51,834 nt of DNA, taken from assembly GCF_025353065.1 (NCBI RefSeq), contig NZ_JANXRJ010000259.1:1-51834 (forward strand), written 5' to 3'. Both the position numbers and the translations under genes were made by a program. The notes below the pieces were generated by a model that worked only from the letters and a program-made list of their open reading frames with translations, was not told the origin of the DNA and did not search any database. This document shows, one piece after another, positions 1 through 8,960 of the stretch (positions are counted from its first letter, which is position 1; every line of letters starts with the position of its first letter). Source of the stretch: Lapillicoccus sp. (GTDB lineage Bacteria > Actinomycetota > Actinomycetes > Actinomycetales > Dermatophilaceae).

Positions 1-141
1 CGTCGAGTCGTCCGACCACGGGCGCTCCGCGTCGTGACTGGCTCCGCGTGACGACCGTTCGTCGACTCGTCCGACCACGGGCGCTCCGCGTCGTGAGTGG
101 GCTCCGCGTGACGACCGTTCCTCGAGTCGTCCGACCACGGA
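1..141. repeat. 60-bp tandem repeat, two full copies and a partial third
   Basis: Copies run 1-59, 60-119 and a partial one from 120 to about 141. The unit reads as a 20-residue Arg/Pro/Thr-rich peptide and belongs to the low-complexity N-terminal extension of the helicase that follows. Copy 1 is one base shorter than copy 2: it has TGG-CTCC where copy 2 has TGGGCTCC (about positions 39-42). That shifts the frame, so copy 1 reads on in frame 3 and copy 2 in frame 2. Either the gene is frameshifted or a G was lost in sequencing or assembly at a repeat-bound contig edge. Confidence 0.8.
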
Positions 142-391
142 CCGGACCGACCGCCCGGCATACGTCCGGCGCGACGATCGCGGCAGCAGCACCGACCGCC
201 GCCCCAGCACCGACCGCGCGGCATACGACCGCCCGCGCCGTGACGAGCAGACCTCGACGAGGCCGCGCCACGAGCCCAACCGCGACTGGGCGCCCCGCGA
301 CAAGCGCGTCACCCGTGAGCCGAGCAACACCCGCTGGGAGCGCGACGACCGCGGTGGTCAGGAGCGCGGCCAGGAGGCCGAAGCCGAGCGG

Positions 392-1807
392 ATGGAAGCC
401 GACTCCTGGACCAAGTCCTCGCGTCACGCCATCAGCGACAGCCCGGTCGAGGTCGCTGCCGACAACGGTTTCACCGCCCTCGGGCTGCCCGAGCGGCTCG
501 TCGAGCGGCTCGCCCGCGACGGCATCACGACGCCGTTCCCGATCCAGACCGCGACGATCCCGGACGCCCTCGCGGGCCGTGACGTCCTCGGCCGGGGCCA
601 GACCGGCTCCGGAAAGACCTTGGCCTACGGCCTGCCGACCCTCACCCGGCTGCTCGCGGAGGCCCCTCGTTCGGCGCCCCGTCGGCCCCGTGCGCTCGTC
701 CTCGTGCCGACCCGCGAGCTGGCCATGCAGGTCTCCGACGCGCTCGAGCCGCTCGTCCACGTCATGGGCCTCACGCACAAGCTCGTCGCCGGCGGCCTCA
801 GCTACACCACCCAGATCAACGCCCTCAACCGCGGCGTCGACCTCCTCATCGCCACCCCCGGTCGGCTGAACGACCTCATCGAGCGCGGCGCGGTCGAGCT
901 GCGGGACATCCGTGTCATCATCCTCGACGAGGCCGACCACATGGCCGAGATGGGGTTCCTGCAGGAGATCGGGGCGATCCTCGACGGCATTCCGGAGGGC
1001 GGCCAGCGGCTGCTCTTCTCGGCCACGCTCGACCGCGGCATCGACACCATCGTCCAGCGCTACCTCACCGACCCGGTTACGCACTCGACGGACGACGCCA
1101 AGGCCTCGGTCACGACGATGGAGCACCACGTGCTCCTCATCGACCCGATGCACAAGAAGGTCATCACCGCCGAGGTCGCCAACCGCGAGGGCCGCACCCT
1201 CGTCTTCATGCGCACCAAGCTGGGCGCCGACCGCGTCGCGCTGCAGCTGCGCGAGCAGGGCGTCATGGCGGCCGCGCTGCACGGCGGGCTGAACCAGGGT
1301 GCGCGCAACCGCGTGCTCGGGGCCTTCCGTGACGGGACGCTCCCCGTGCTCGTCGCCACCGACGTCGCCGCTCGCGGCATCCACGTCGACGACGTCTCGG
1401 TCGTCCTGCAGGTCGACCCGCCGGCCGACCACAAGGATTACCTCCACCGCTCGGGTCGCACGGCCCGCGCCGGCGACCGGGGCACCGTCGTCACCCTCGC
1501 CCTGCCGCACCAGCGCAAGGGCATGGAGCGCCAGCTGCTCGAGGCCGGCGTCGACGCGGTGCCGACCAAGGCCGTCCCCGGTGACGCGGTCCTCGCGGCC
1601 ACGGGCGCGACCCCGCCGAGCGGCATACCAGTGCCGGAGGAGTCCTTCCGTCGTCTGCTCGAGGGGCCGCCGAAGAAGAGCTTCGGTGGGTCCCGCGGTC
1701 CGCGGTCCGGTGCCAAGGGCGGCTTCCGGCCGCACCACGGTGGACCCAGCCGCGGCTCGGGCGACGGGCGCCGCGAAGGCCGTCCGGAGCACCGCTCCTC
1801 CCGCTGA
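392..1807 (+). CDS. DEAD-box ATP-dependent RNA helicase (N terminus uncertain)
   Basis: Predicted RNA-unwinding ATPase acting in ribosome assembly or RNA turnover. From the ATG at 392 the core has motif I GQTGSGKT (Lys about 75), PTRELA, DEAD (about 179-182), SAT (about 209), and the C-terminal domain with ARGIHVDDV and HRSGRTARAG. The tail is Gly/Arg-rich, typical for RNA binding. The same frame stays open upstream to about position 38, with GC-rich codons and an Arg/Asp-rich peptide, so the real protein probably starts before the window and the ATG at 392 is only the first in-window start. A purine-rich AGGAGG lies 14 bases before it. The upstream frame is broken by a one-base difference in the first repeat unit. 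Confidence 0.88.
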   Translation: MEADSWTKSSRHAISDSPVEVAADNGFTALGLPERLVERLARDGITTPFPIQTATIPDALAGRDVLGRGQTGSGKTLAYGLPTLTRLLAEAPRSAPRRPRALVLVPTRELAMQVSDALEPLVHVMGLTHKLVAGGLSYTTQINALNRGVDLLIATPGRLNDLIERGAVELRDIRVIILDEADHMAEMGFLQEIGAILDGIPEGGQRLLFSATLDRGIDTIVQRYLTDPVTHSTDDAKASVTTMEHHVLLIDPMHKKVITAEVANREGRTLVFMRTKLGADRVALQLREQGVMAAALHGGLNQGARNRVLGAFRDGTLPVLVATDVAARGIHVDDVSVVLQVDPPADHKDYLHRSGRTARAGDRGTVVTLALPHQRKGMERQLLEAGVDAVPTKAVPGDAVLAATGATPPSGIPVPEESFRRLLEGPPKKSFGGSRGPRSGAKGGFRPHHGGPSRGSGDGRREGRPEHRSSR

Positions 1808-1873
1808 CCTGCGGCTCGCTGAGCAGCAGCACCGACCGACGGCTCCGGTGTCCCGGGATGGGACACTGGAGCC

Positions 1874-2440
1874 GTGGCGTCCGACTCGGAGTTCCTCGCG
1901 GGGCGGCTGCTCGTCGCCACCCCGCAGATCGACGTGGGCACCTTCCGCCGTGCGGTCATCCTGCTGCTGCACCACAACGAGGGCGGCGCGCAGGGTGTCA
2001 TCCTCAACCAGCCGCTCGAGGCCGACATCGACGCGGTCCTGCCCGGCTGGAAGTCCGTCGCCACCGTCCCCCAGACGGTCTTCCGCGGAGGTCCCGTCGA
2101 GCTCGACTCGGCGATCGGGCTGGTCACCGTCCCCGGTGACGATCCCGAGCCGATGGGCGTGCGGCACCTCTTCGGGGGGCTCGGTCTCGTGGACCTCGAC
2201 GCCCCGCCGAGCCTGGTCGCCCCGGAGATCGCCGGCATGCGCGTCTTCGCCGGGTATGCCGGGTGGTCACCAGAGCAGCTCGAGGACGAGGTCCGCCGCG
2301 GTGACTGGTACGTCGTCGACCACGAGGCCCGAGACGCCTTCTCCGGAGAGCCCGAAGGGCTGTGGGAGCGCGTCCTCCGCCGGCAGGACGACGACCTCAA
2401 GCTCGTCGCCAGATATCCCGACGACCCGTCGATGAACTGA
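1874..2440 (+). CDS. YqgE/AlgH family protein (UPF0301)
   Basis: A 188-residue member of the AlgH/YqgE family, whose biochemical role is not settled. The N terminus (FLAGRLLVATPQ), the central GGAQGVILNQP and VFRGGPV stretches, and the length all match the family. The GTG start is preceded by GACACT and six bases, a -10-like element placed for a leaderless transcript, and no Shine-Dalgarno is visible. It follows the helicase after 66 bases and precedes a DUF1992 gene. No catalytic residues can be named. Confidence 0.87.
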   Translation: MASDSEFLAGRLLVATPQIDVGTFRRAVILLLHHNEGGAQGVILNQPLEADIDAVLPGWKSVATVPQTVFRGGPVELDSAIGLVTVPGDDPEPMGVRHLFGGLGLVDLDAPPSLVAPEIAGMRVFAGYAGWSPEQLEDEVRRGDWYVVDHEARDAFSGEPEGLWERVLRRQDDDLKLVARYPDDPSMN

Positions 2441-2491
2441 CCCGGCGCCCGCCCAGCCCCCCGAACCGGGAGGCAGCGAACAGGAGGAGCG

Positions 2492-2977
2492 ATGCCCCAG
2501 CCCTACAACGAGTCCTGGGTCGACAAGCAGATCCGCAAGGCCCAGGAGCGGGGCGAGTTCGACAACCTGCCGGGGCACGGGAAGCCGCTGACCAACCTCG
2601 GTGACCCGAACGACCCGGACTGGTGGGTCCGCGACCTGGTCCGTCGCGAGAACCTCGACATGACCGGGGCCCTGCCGGGTCCGTTGGCGCTGCGCAAGGA
2701 GGCCGCCGGGTTCCCCGAGAGCCTGGCCGACGTCCGGACGGAGGCGGAGGCGCGCGAGATCCTCGACGACTTCAACCTGCGGGTCCGGGCGGACCGGCTC
2801 CGGCCGGCGTTCGGCGCGCTGCCGCCGCTCCTGGCGCGGACGGTCGACATCGACGAGGTCCTCGAGGGCTGGCGGGCGCTGCGGGAGCAGGCTGCGGCCG
2901 AGCGAGCCGCCGCAGCGGCGCTGGCCGCCCCGCCGCAGCCGGTCCGCCGCCGGTGGTGGTGGCGCCGCGACGCCTGA
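2492..2977 (+). CDS. DUF1992 domain protein (DnaJ homologue C28-like)
   Basis: A 161-residue cytosolic protein. Residues 1-70 carry the DUF1992 signature: YNESWVDKQIRKAQERGEFDNLPGHGKPL. The domain is shared with the eukaryotic DnaJ subfamily C member 28, but no J domain is present and no enzymatic role is known. A strong Shine-Dalgarno, AGGAGGAG, lies just before the ATG. The C-terminal third is Ala/Arg-rich and ends in a Trp/Arg cluster (RRRWWWRR), which could contact membrane or nucleic acid; that is speculation. It may be co-transcribed with the AlgH-like gene 51 bases upstream. Confidence 0.85.
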   Translation: MPQPYNESWVDKQIRKAQERGEFDNLPGHGKPLTNLGDPNDPDWWVRDLVRRENLDMTGALPGPLALRKEAAGFPESLADVRTEAEAREILDDFNLRVRADRLRPAFGALPPLLARTVDIDEVLEGWRALREQAAAERAAAAALAAPPQPVRRRWWWRRDA

Positions 2978-3019
2978 CCCGCCGCTTGCGTCCGCCCCCG
3001 CTTGCGTCCGCACGGAGGG

Positions 3020-3045
3020 GACACCGGTGTCGCGTCCGCGCGGAC
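3020..3045. other. two adjacent perfect palindromes before the DUF3039 gene
   Basis: GACACCGGTGTC (3020-3031) and GTCCGCGCGGAC (3034-3045) are both 12-bp perfect palindromes, separated by two bases. They lie after the DUF1992 stop and before the DUF3039 promoter. They may be a regulator site or part of a terminator structure; GC-rich palindromes arise easily by chance in this DNA, so the call is weak. Just upstream, CGCTTGCGTCCGC is repeated directly twice. Confidence 0.3.
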
Positions 3046-3082
3046 GTTGCGGCTCGGCTCCTGCTGCGGTGGGCACGCGGCA

Positions 3083-3088
3083 TAGACT
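3083..3088 (+). promoter_or_regulatory. leaderless-type -10 box for the DUF3039 gene
   Basis: TAGACT fits TANNNT and is followed by exactly six bases before the ATG at 3095, with no Shine-Dalgarno. This is the spacing expected if transcription starts at the A of the start codon. The same layout recurs at many first genes in this window. Confidence 0.6.
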
Positions 3089-3094
3089 GGGGCC

Positions 3095-3403
3095 ATGAGC
3101 ACGCAGATGCCCGAGGACCCGTTCGCCGTCCCCCAGCTCGAGCCGAGCGGGCCGCGGACCCGGACGACCGTCCTCGAGCGCGAGCAGGTCGAGGAGGAGC
3201 TCACCGAGCCGGGCGACCACGAGCGCTTCAGCCACTACGTGCGCAAGGAGAAGATCCTCGAGAGCGCGCTGTCCGGGGACCCGGTCGTCGCGCTCTGCGG
3301 CAAGGTCTGGGTGCCCGGTCGCGACCCGCAGAAGTTCCCCGTCTGCCCGACCTGCAAGGAGATCCACGCCGGTATGCGGCCGCCGGGCGACGGCGAAGAG
3401 TAG
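3095..3403 (+). CDS. DUF3039 domain protein
   Basis: A 102-residue protein of the actinobacterial DUF3039 family. The N-terminal part is acidic and probably disordered. The C-terminal half has CGKVWVPGRDPQKFPVCPTCKEI, in which three cysteines suggest a small zinc-binding site. The motif is shared by family members but the function is unknown. The start is set by a TAGACT box six bases upstream of the ATG. It often neighbours the helicase seen next, which hints at shared nucleic-acid work; this is inference from context. Confidence 0.85.
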   Translation: MSTQMPEDPFAVPQLEPSGPRTRTTVLEREQVEEELTEPGDHERFSHYVRKEKILESALSGDPVVALCGKVWVPGRDPQKFPVCPTCKEIHAGMRPPGDGEE

Positions 3404-3523
3404 ACCTCCTGGAGGCGCGCCGCCAAACGGGGTCGATCGACTGGTCGCGTTGTGGGACAACGCCATCCGCGCGCCGTGTCGCCGTCTCGGCAGGCCATCA
3501 GGACGGGTTAGAGTCGCACTCCT

Positions 3524-5269
3524 ATGAGCACGTCGGCCGCCTCCCACCTCCCTCCAGCCTTCCCGGGACGGGCGGCCTGGGGGACGGCCGAGAAGCTGCG
3601 TGCGTGGCAGGAAGCGGCGCTCGCGGCATACCTGCGTGATGAGCCACGCGACTTCCTGGCCGTGGCCACGCCCGGCGCCGGGAAGACCACCTATGCCCTC
3701 CGGCTCGCGACCGAGCTCCTCCGTCGCGGCATCGTCGACCGGCTGACCGTCGTCGCCCCGACCGAGCACCTCAAGACCCAGTGGGCCGACGCCGCCGCCC
3801 GGGTCGGGTTGTCCCTCGACCCGAAGTTCTCCAACACGGCGGGCCGGCACAGCGACGACTACCAGGGCGTCGCCCTCACCTACGCGCAGGTCGCCGCCCG
3901 CCCGGGGCTGCACCGGCAGCTCACCGCGGCCACCCGCACGCTCGTGGTGCTCGACGAGATCCACCACGGCGGCGACAGCAGGTCGTGGGGCGACGCCATC
4001 CGCGAGGCGTTCGACGGGGCCACGCGGCGACTGTCCCTCACCGGCACGCCGTTCCGGTCCGACACCTCGCCGATCCCGTTCGTCCGCTACGAGATGGACT
4101 CCGCCGGCATCCTCACGTCGGCGGCCGACTACACCTACGGCTACGCCGAGGCGCTGCGCGACGGGGTCGTGCGCCCGGTCCTCTTCCTCGCCTACGGCGG
4201 CAGCATGCGCTGGCGCACCCGGGCCGGCGACGAGGTCTCGGCCACCCTCGGCGAGCCGCTCACCAAGGACCTCACGGCGCAGGCCTGGCGGACCGCCCTC
4301 GACCCCAAGGGCGAGTGGATCCCGTCCGTGCTGACGGCGGCGGACAAGCGGCTGACCGAGGTCCGGCGCCACGTCGAGGACGCCGGCGGCCTCGTGATCG
4401 CCTCCAACCAGACCCAGGCCCGCGCGTATGCCGCGATCCTCGCCGACCTGACGGGGGAGAAGCCCACCGTGGTGCTGTCCGACGACGCGGGCTCGTCCCG
4501 GCGGATCGAGGAGTTCGGCGCGAGCACCTCGCGGTGGATGGTGGCGGTCCGGATGGTCTCCGAGGGAGTCGACGTGCCCCGGCTCGCCGTGGGGGTCTAC
4601 GCCACCTCGACCTCCACCCCGCTCTACTTCGCGCAGGCGGTCGGCCGGTTCGTCCGCGCCCGGCGACGTGGCGAGACGGCCTCGGTGTTCCTGCCGTCCG
4701 TGCCGGTCGTGCTCGACCACGCCGCGCGGCTGGAGGAGCAGCGCGACCACGCCTTGGACCGCACCGGGCTGACCGACGTCGCCTCGATCTGGGCCGAGGA
4801 GGAGGGGATGCTCGTGGAGGCCGAGCGGCCGCGTGACGAGGCCGGTGTGAACGAGCAGGAGTTCGAGGCGCTGGAGTCGGACGCCCACTTCGACCACGTG
4901 CTCTTCGACTCCCAGCAGTTCGGCCTGCACGCGAGCATCGGCTCGGACGAGGAGCAGGACTACCTCGGCCTGCCGGGGCTGCTCGAACCCGACCAGGTGA
5001 CCACGCTGCTGCGGGCGCACCAGTCGAAGCAGTCGTCGCGCAACCCGGCCGCGGCCGCGCCGGTGGCCGCCCATCGGGCGCTCGCGGCGCAGCGCAAGGA
5101 GCTCAACGCGCTCGTCGCGGCATACGCGCGCAAGAAGTCGGCGCCCCACGCCATGGTGCACAGCGACCTGCGCAAGACCTGCGGCGGACCGACGCTCGAG
5201 GCCGCGAACACCGAGCAGGTCGCTGCCCGGATCGAGAAGATCCGGCTCTGGCTCGTCGGTCGGCGCTGA
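3524..5269 (+). CDS. DEAD/DEAH-box helicase, XPB/SSL2-like
   Basis: A 581-residue superfamily 2 helicase or translocase. The N-terminal RecA domain has a GAGKTT Walker A (Lys about 54), an APTEHLKTQW segment and DEIH at about 144-147, then a LTGTPFR motif III-like region. The second domain has SEGVDVPRL (motif V) and FAQAVGRFVRARR (motif VI). The pattern is closer to XPB/SSL2-type DNA translocases than to RNA helicases. A TAGAGT box precedes the ATG by nine bases, so a two- or three-base leader or leaderless transcript is likely. Role in DNA repair or restriction-like processes is not established. Confidence 0.88.
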   Translation: MSTSAASHLPPAFPGRAAWGTAEKLRAWQEAALAAYLRDEPRDFLAVATPGAGKTTYALRLATELLRRGIVDRLTVVAPTEHLKTQWADAAARVGLSLDPKFSNTAGRHSDDYQGVALTYAQVAARPGLHRQLTAATRTLVVLDEIHHGGDSRSWGDAIREAFDGATRRLSLTGTPFRSDTSPIPFVRYEMDSAGILTSAADYTYGYAEALRDGVVRPVLFLAYGGSMRWRTRAGDEVSATLGEPLTKDLTAQAWRTALDPKGEWIPSVLTAADKRLTEVRRHVEDAGGLVIASNQTQARAYAAILADLTGEKPTVVLSDDAGSSRRIEEFGASTSRWMVAVRMVSEGVDVPRLAVGVYATSTSTPLYFAQAVGRFVRARRRGETASVFLPSVPVVLDHAARLEEQRDHALDRTGLTDVASIWAEEEGMLVEAERPRDEAGVNEQEFEALESDAHFDHVLFDSQQFGLHASIGSDEEQDYLGLPGLLEPDQVTTLLRAHQSKQSSRNPAAAAPVAAHRALAAQRKELNALVAAYARKKSAPHAMVHSDLRKTCGGPTLEAANTEQVAARIEKIRLWLVGRR

Positions 5270-5274
5270 CCCCT

Positions 5275-5305
5275 GTCCCTTTATCGGGGGACCCGATAAA
5301 GGGAC
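5275..5305. terminator. 14-bp perfect hairpin between convergent genes
   Basis: Arms GTCCCTTTATCGGG (5275-5288) and CCCGATAAAGGGAC (5292-5305) pair perfectly around a three-base loop. It lies six bases after the helicase stop and faces the Lrp gene from the other side, so it can stop transcription in both directions. It lacks a T tract, which is common in actinobacteria. Confidence 0.7.
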
Positions 5306-5341
5306 GGTCCGCGGGGGAACGGTTCTCACGCGAAGCGCCCC

Positions 5342-5363
5342 TTTGTCGGGGTGACCCGACAAA
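5342..5363. terminator. second hairpin, related in sequence to the first
   Basis: TTTGTCGGG (5342-5350) pairs with CCCGACAAA (5355-5363) around GTGA. It is a one-base variant of the core of the hairpin at 5275-5305 (TTTATCGGG/CCCGATAAA). It probably terminates the Lrp gene, whose stop is at 5429. Confidence 0.55.
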
Positions 5364-5428
5364 CGTTCGTGCCTCGCGGCGCCGGGATGCGACCACCGGC
5401 GGTGAGACCGGTCCGGGGGTGGGTGGTG

Positions 5429-5917
5429 TCAGGAGGTCCGGTCCGCAGCGAGGACGAGGGGGAGCGATCGGAGCTCGATCCGGGTGGCGAGGGAGATCGC
5501 GGTCGCTGCCCTGATCACGTGCGTGTCGTCGACGACGAGGTCGATGACGCGCTGCAGGTCGGGGTTGTCGCGTGCCACCACCCGGACGAGCAGGTCACCC
5601 GTGCCGGTGATGGTGTGGGCCTCGAGCACCTCCGGGATCGCCGACAGGTGCTCGACGACGGGGGCGTGCCCCCGACCCTGGCGGATCTCGAGGGTGCAGA
5701 AGGCGGTCACGGGATAGCCCAGCGCCGCAGGGTCGATGCGCGGCGCGAAGGAGCTGATGACCCCCCGGGTGATGAGCCGCTCGAGCCGGGCCTGGACGGT
5801 GCCGCGGGCGACGCCGAGCCGCCGGGACGCCCCGAGCACGCCGACGTCGGGCGCCTCGGTGAACAGCTGGAGGATGCGCACGTCGAGGGCGTCGATGGCC
5901 CTCTCCGATGACGACAT
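5429..5917 (-). CDS. Lrp/AsnC family transcriptional regulator
   Basis: A 162-residue regulator with an N-terminal helix-turn-helix (DALDVRILQLFTEAP to GTVQARLERLITRGVI) and a C-terminal RAM/AsnC ligand-binding domain (TFCTLEI-like strand, HTITGTGDLLVRVVA). It is divergent from hppD by about 107 bases, so it is a good candidate for an amino acid- or tyrosine-responsive regulator of that gene. I chose the ATG at 5917 rather than the GTG at 5935 because GACACT lies six bases before it. That box is part of the palindrome GGACACAGTGTCC, suggesting autoregulation. Confidence 0.88.
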   Translation of the reverse strand: MSSSERAIDALDVRILQLFTEAPDVGVLGASRRLGVARGTVQARLERLITRGVISSFAPRIDPAALGYPVTAFCTLEIRQGRGHAPVVEHLSAIPEVLEAHTITGTGDLLVRVVARDNPDLQRVIDLVVDDTHVIRAATAISLATRIELRSLPLVLAADRTS

Positions 5918-5930
5918 GGACACAGTGTCC
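5918..5930. promoter_or_regulatory. palindrome GGACACAGTGTCC at the lrp start
   Basis: A perfect 6+1+6 inverted repeat directly abuts the chosen start codon of the Lrp gene and contains its putative -10 element. A bound dimer there would block initiation. A further GTGCAC core lies at 5959-5964 in the same divergent region. Confidence 0.4.
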
Positions 5931-5970
5931 GACACGGAGGGGGTTCAGGGCAACAGTGTGTGCACTCTGA

Positions 5971-7281
<1,311 letters not shown>

Positions 7282-7284
7282 CGT

Positions 7285-7329
7285 CCGTATGCCGGCCCGT
7301 CCCCCTCGCGGGGACCGACCGGCATACGG
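7285..7329. terminator. hairpin built from two inverted CGGCATAC words
   Basis: CCGTATGCCGG (7285-7295) and CCGGCATACGG (7319-7329) are perfect 11-bp arms, and the stem continues inward with two mismatches through CCCGTCCCC/GGGGACCG. It sits between the convergent hppD and permease genes, 4 bases past the hppD stop, so it probably terminates both. Each arm contains the over-represented word of this window. Confidence 0.8.
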
Positions 7330-7344
7330 CCAGCGTCGCTGATC

Positions 7345-8844
7345 TCAGCGGGTGCTCGCGCCCTTCTTCTGCCCGAGCCGGGCGTTCCGCTTTCCGTAGC
7401 CGAAGTAGATGACGAAACCGATCGCCATCCAGACGACGAAGCGCAGCCAGGTCTCCAGGCTGAGGTTGGTCATGAGGTAGACGCAGGCGAGCGCCGACAG
7501 GACCGGGACCACCGGTGAGAAGGGGACCGTGAACGGTCGCTCCATCTCTGGCCGGGTGCGACGCATGATCGGCACGGCGAGGGAGACCACGACGAAGGCG
7601 AAGAGCGTGCCGATGCTCACCATGTCGGCGAGGGTCTTCAGGGGGACCAGGCCCCCGAGGATCGCCACGAGGACGATGGTGCCGAGGGTGATCTTCCAGG
7701 GCGTGCCCCACTTCGGGTGGATCGCCGCCACGCTGGGCGGCAGGAGGTGGTCACGGCCCATCGCGAAACCGATCCGGCCCATCGCGATGATGTCCACGAG
7801 GATGACCGAGGTCAGGCCGCAGACCGCCGCGATCGAGATGAGGGCGCTCGCCCACCCCATACCGACGCTGTCGAAGGCGCTGGCGATCGGCGAGCTCTCG
7901 TTGATCTGGCTGTACCTCTGCATCCCCGTCACGACGAAGCTGACCCCGACGTAGAGCACCGTGCAGAGGGCCAGGGTGCCGAGGAGGCCGATCGGCAGGT
8001 CCTTCTTGGGGTTGCGGGTCTCCTCGCCCATGTTGGCCACCGCCTCGAAGCCGGTGTAGGCGAAGAAGACCACCGCCGCCGCGGTGAGGACGCCGGCAAA
8101 CCCGAACGCGGTCGGCTGGATGCCGAAGAGCGCCTGGCTCAGCGGTTGCGTGAGTCCGCTGGTGCCCCCCTCCACGGGCCGCGACGCCGGGATGAAGGGG
8201 GTGAGGTTGGCGCCCCTGACGAAGAAGGCGCCGAGGACGATGACGAAGATGCAGACGACGACCTTGATGACGACGAGCACGTTGGTGACCCGTGCCGACT
8301 CCTTGACCCCCACGAGGGCGACGGTGCCGAGGACCACCGTGATCAGGATCGCGCCGATGTTGACCGGGGCCTTCTCGGTGAACAACGCCGGTGGGAGGTC
8401 GAAGAGGTTGGCGAGGTATCCGGACCACCCGCGAGCGACCACCGCTGCTCCCAGGGCGAACTCGAGGATGAGGTCCCACCCGATGATCCACGCGAAGACC
8501 TCGCCGATCGTCGCGTAGGCGTAGGTGTAGGCGCTGCCGGCCGTGGGGACGGTGGACGCCATCTCGGCGTAGCAGAGGGCCGCGAGCAGGCTCACCACCC
8601 CGGCGACGACGAAGGAGAGCACGATGCCGGGCCCGGCGTGGTTCTTGGCCTCGATGCCCGTCAGCGTGAAGATGCCGGTGCCGATGACGATGCCGACGCC
8701 GAACCCCATGAGGTCCTTGGCGCCGAGGTTCTTGCGGAGCGTGCCGTGCTCCTGCGCGAAGTCCGCGTCGTCGGCCTGCTGGGCGAGGATGTCCTCGACG
8801 GGCTTGATGCGCAGGGCACCGGTACGGGGCGGTTTTTCGCTCAT
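7345..8844 (-). CDS. APC-superfamily amino acid permease (cationic amino acid transporter type)
   Basis: A 499-residue inner-membrane transporter with about twelve hydrophobic segments. The first contains GFGVGIVIGTGIFTLTG, the helix 1 substrate-binding break of the APC fold. CYAEMASTVPTAGSAYTYAY and FFAYTGFEAVANMGEETRNP are typical of the CAT/YfnA branch. The longer upstream frame is rejected: the ATG at 8844 has TATCGT seven bases before it and fits the family's N terminus. Lying tail-to-tail with hppD and near fahA-hmgA, it may import tyrosine or phenylalanine, but substrate cannot be read from sequence. Confidence 0.9.
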   Translation of the reverse strand: MSEKPPRTGALRIKPVEDILAQQADDADFAQEHGTLRKNLGAKDLMGFGVGIVIGTGIFTLTGIEAKNHAGPGIVLSFVVAGVVSLLAALCYAEMASTVPTAGSAYTYAYATIGEVFAWIIGWDLILEFALGAAVVARGWSGYLANLFDLPPALFTEKAPVNIGAILITVVLGTVALVGVKESARVTNVLVVIKVVVCIFVIVLGAFFVRGANLTPFIPASRPVEGGTSGLTQPLSQALFGIQPTAFGFAGVLTAAAVVFFAYTGFEAVANMGEETRNPKKDLPIGLLGTLALCTVLYVGVSFVVTGMQRYSQINESSPIASAFDSVGMGWASALISIAAVCGLTSVILVDIIAMGRIGFAMGRDHLLPPSVAAIHPKWGTPWKITLGTIVLVAILGGLVPLKTLADMVSIGTLFAFVVVSLAVPIMRRTRPEMERPFTVPFSPVVPVLSALACVYLMTNLSLETWLRFVVWMAIGFVIYFGYGKRNARLGQKKGASTR

Positions 8845-8960
8845 CCGCAGCACGATACGACCGGTTGGTCCGTTCGGCACTCCGGGGCCCGGTCGTCCAT
8901 GGGCGGGGGCATCGGGTCGCAACGGCGGGTCCTTCGGGGGCGGCCACTTATGCTCGAGGC

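Noticed and set aside
1-141. Tandem repeat as a possible CRISPR array
   Set aside because: Units are contiguous without spacers, translate as a low-complexity peptide, and no cas gene is near.
5275-5305. Hairpin as a riboswitch or small RNA
   Set aside because: It is between two convergent stops and has no downstream gene to control.
2267-5362. Open frame of 1031 codons on the minus strand
   Set aside because: It lies antisense to four well-recognised genes and its product is Arg/Gly/Val-rich with no family features; a GC-bias shadow.
7345-8922. Longer N terminus for the permease (start at 8922)
   Set aside because: The extra 26 residues are Pro/Gly/Arg-rich and unlike the family; the ATG at 8844 has a suitable -10 box.
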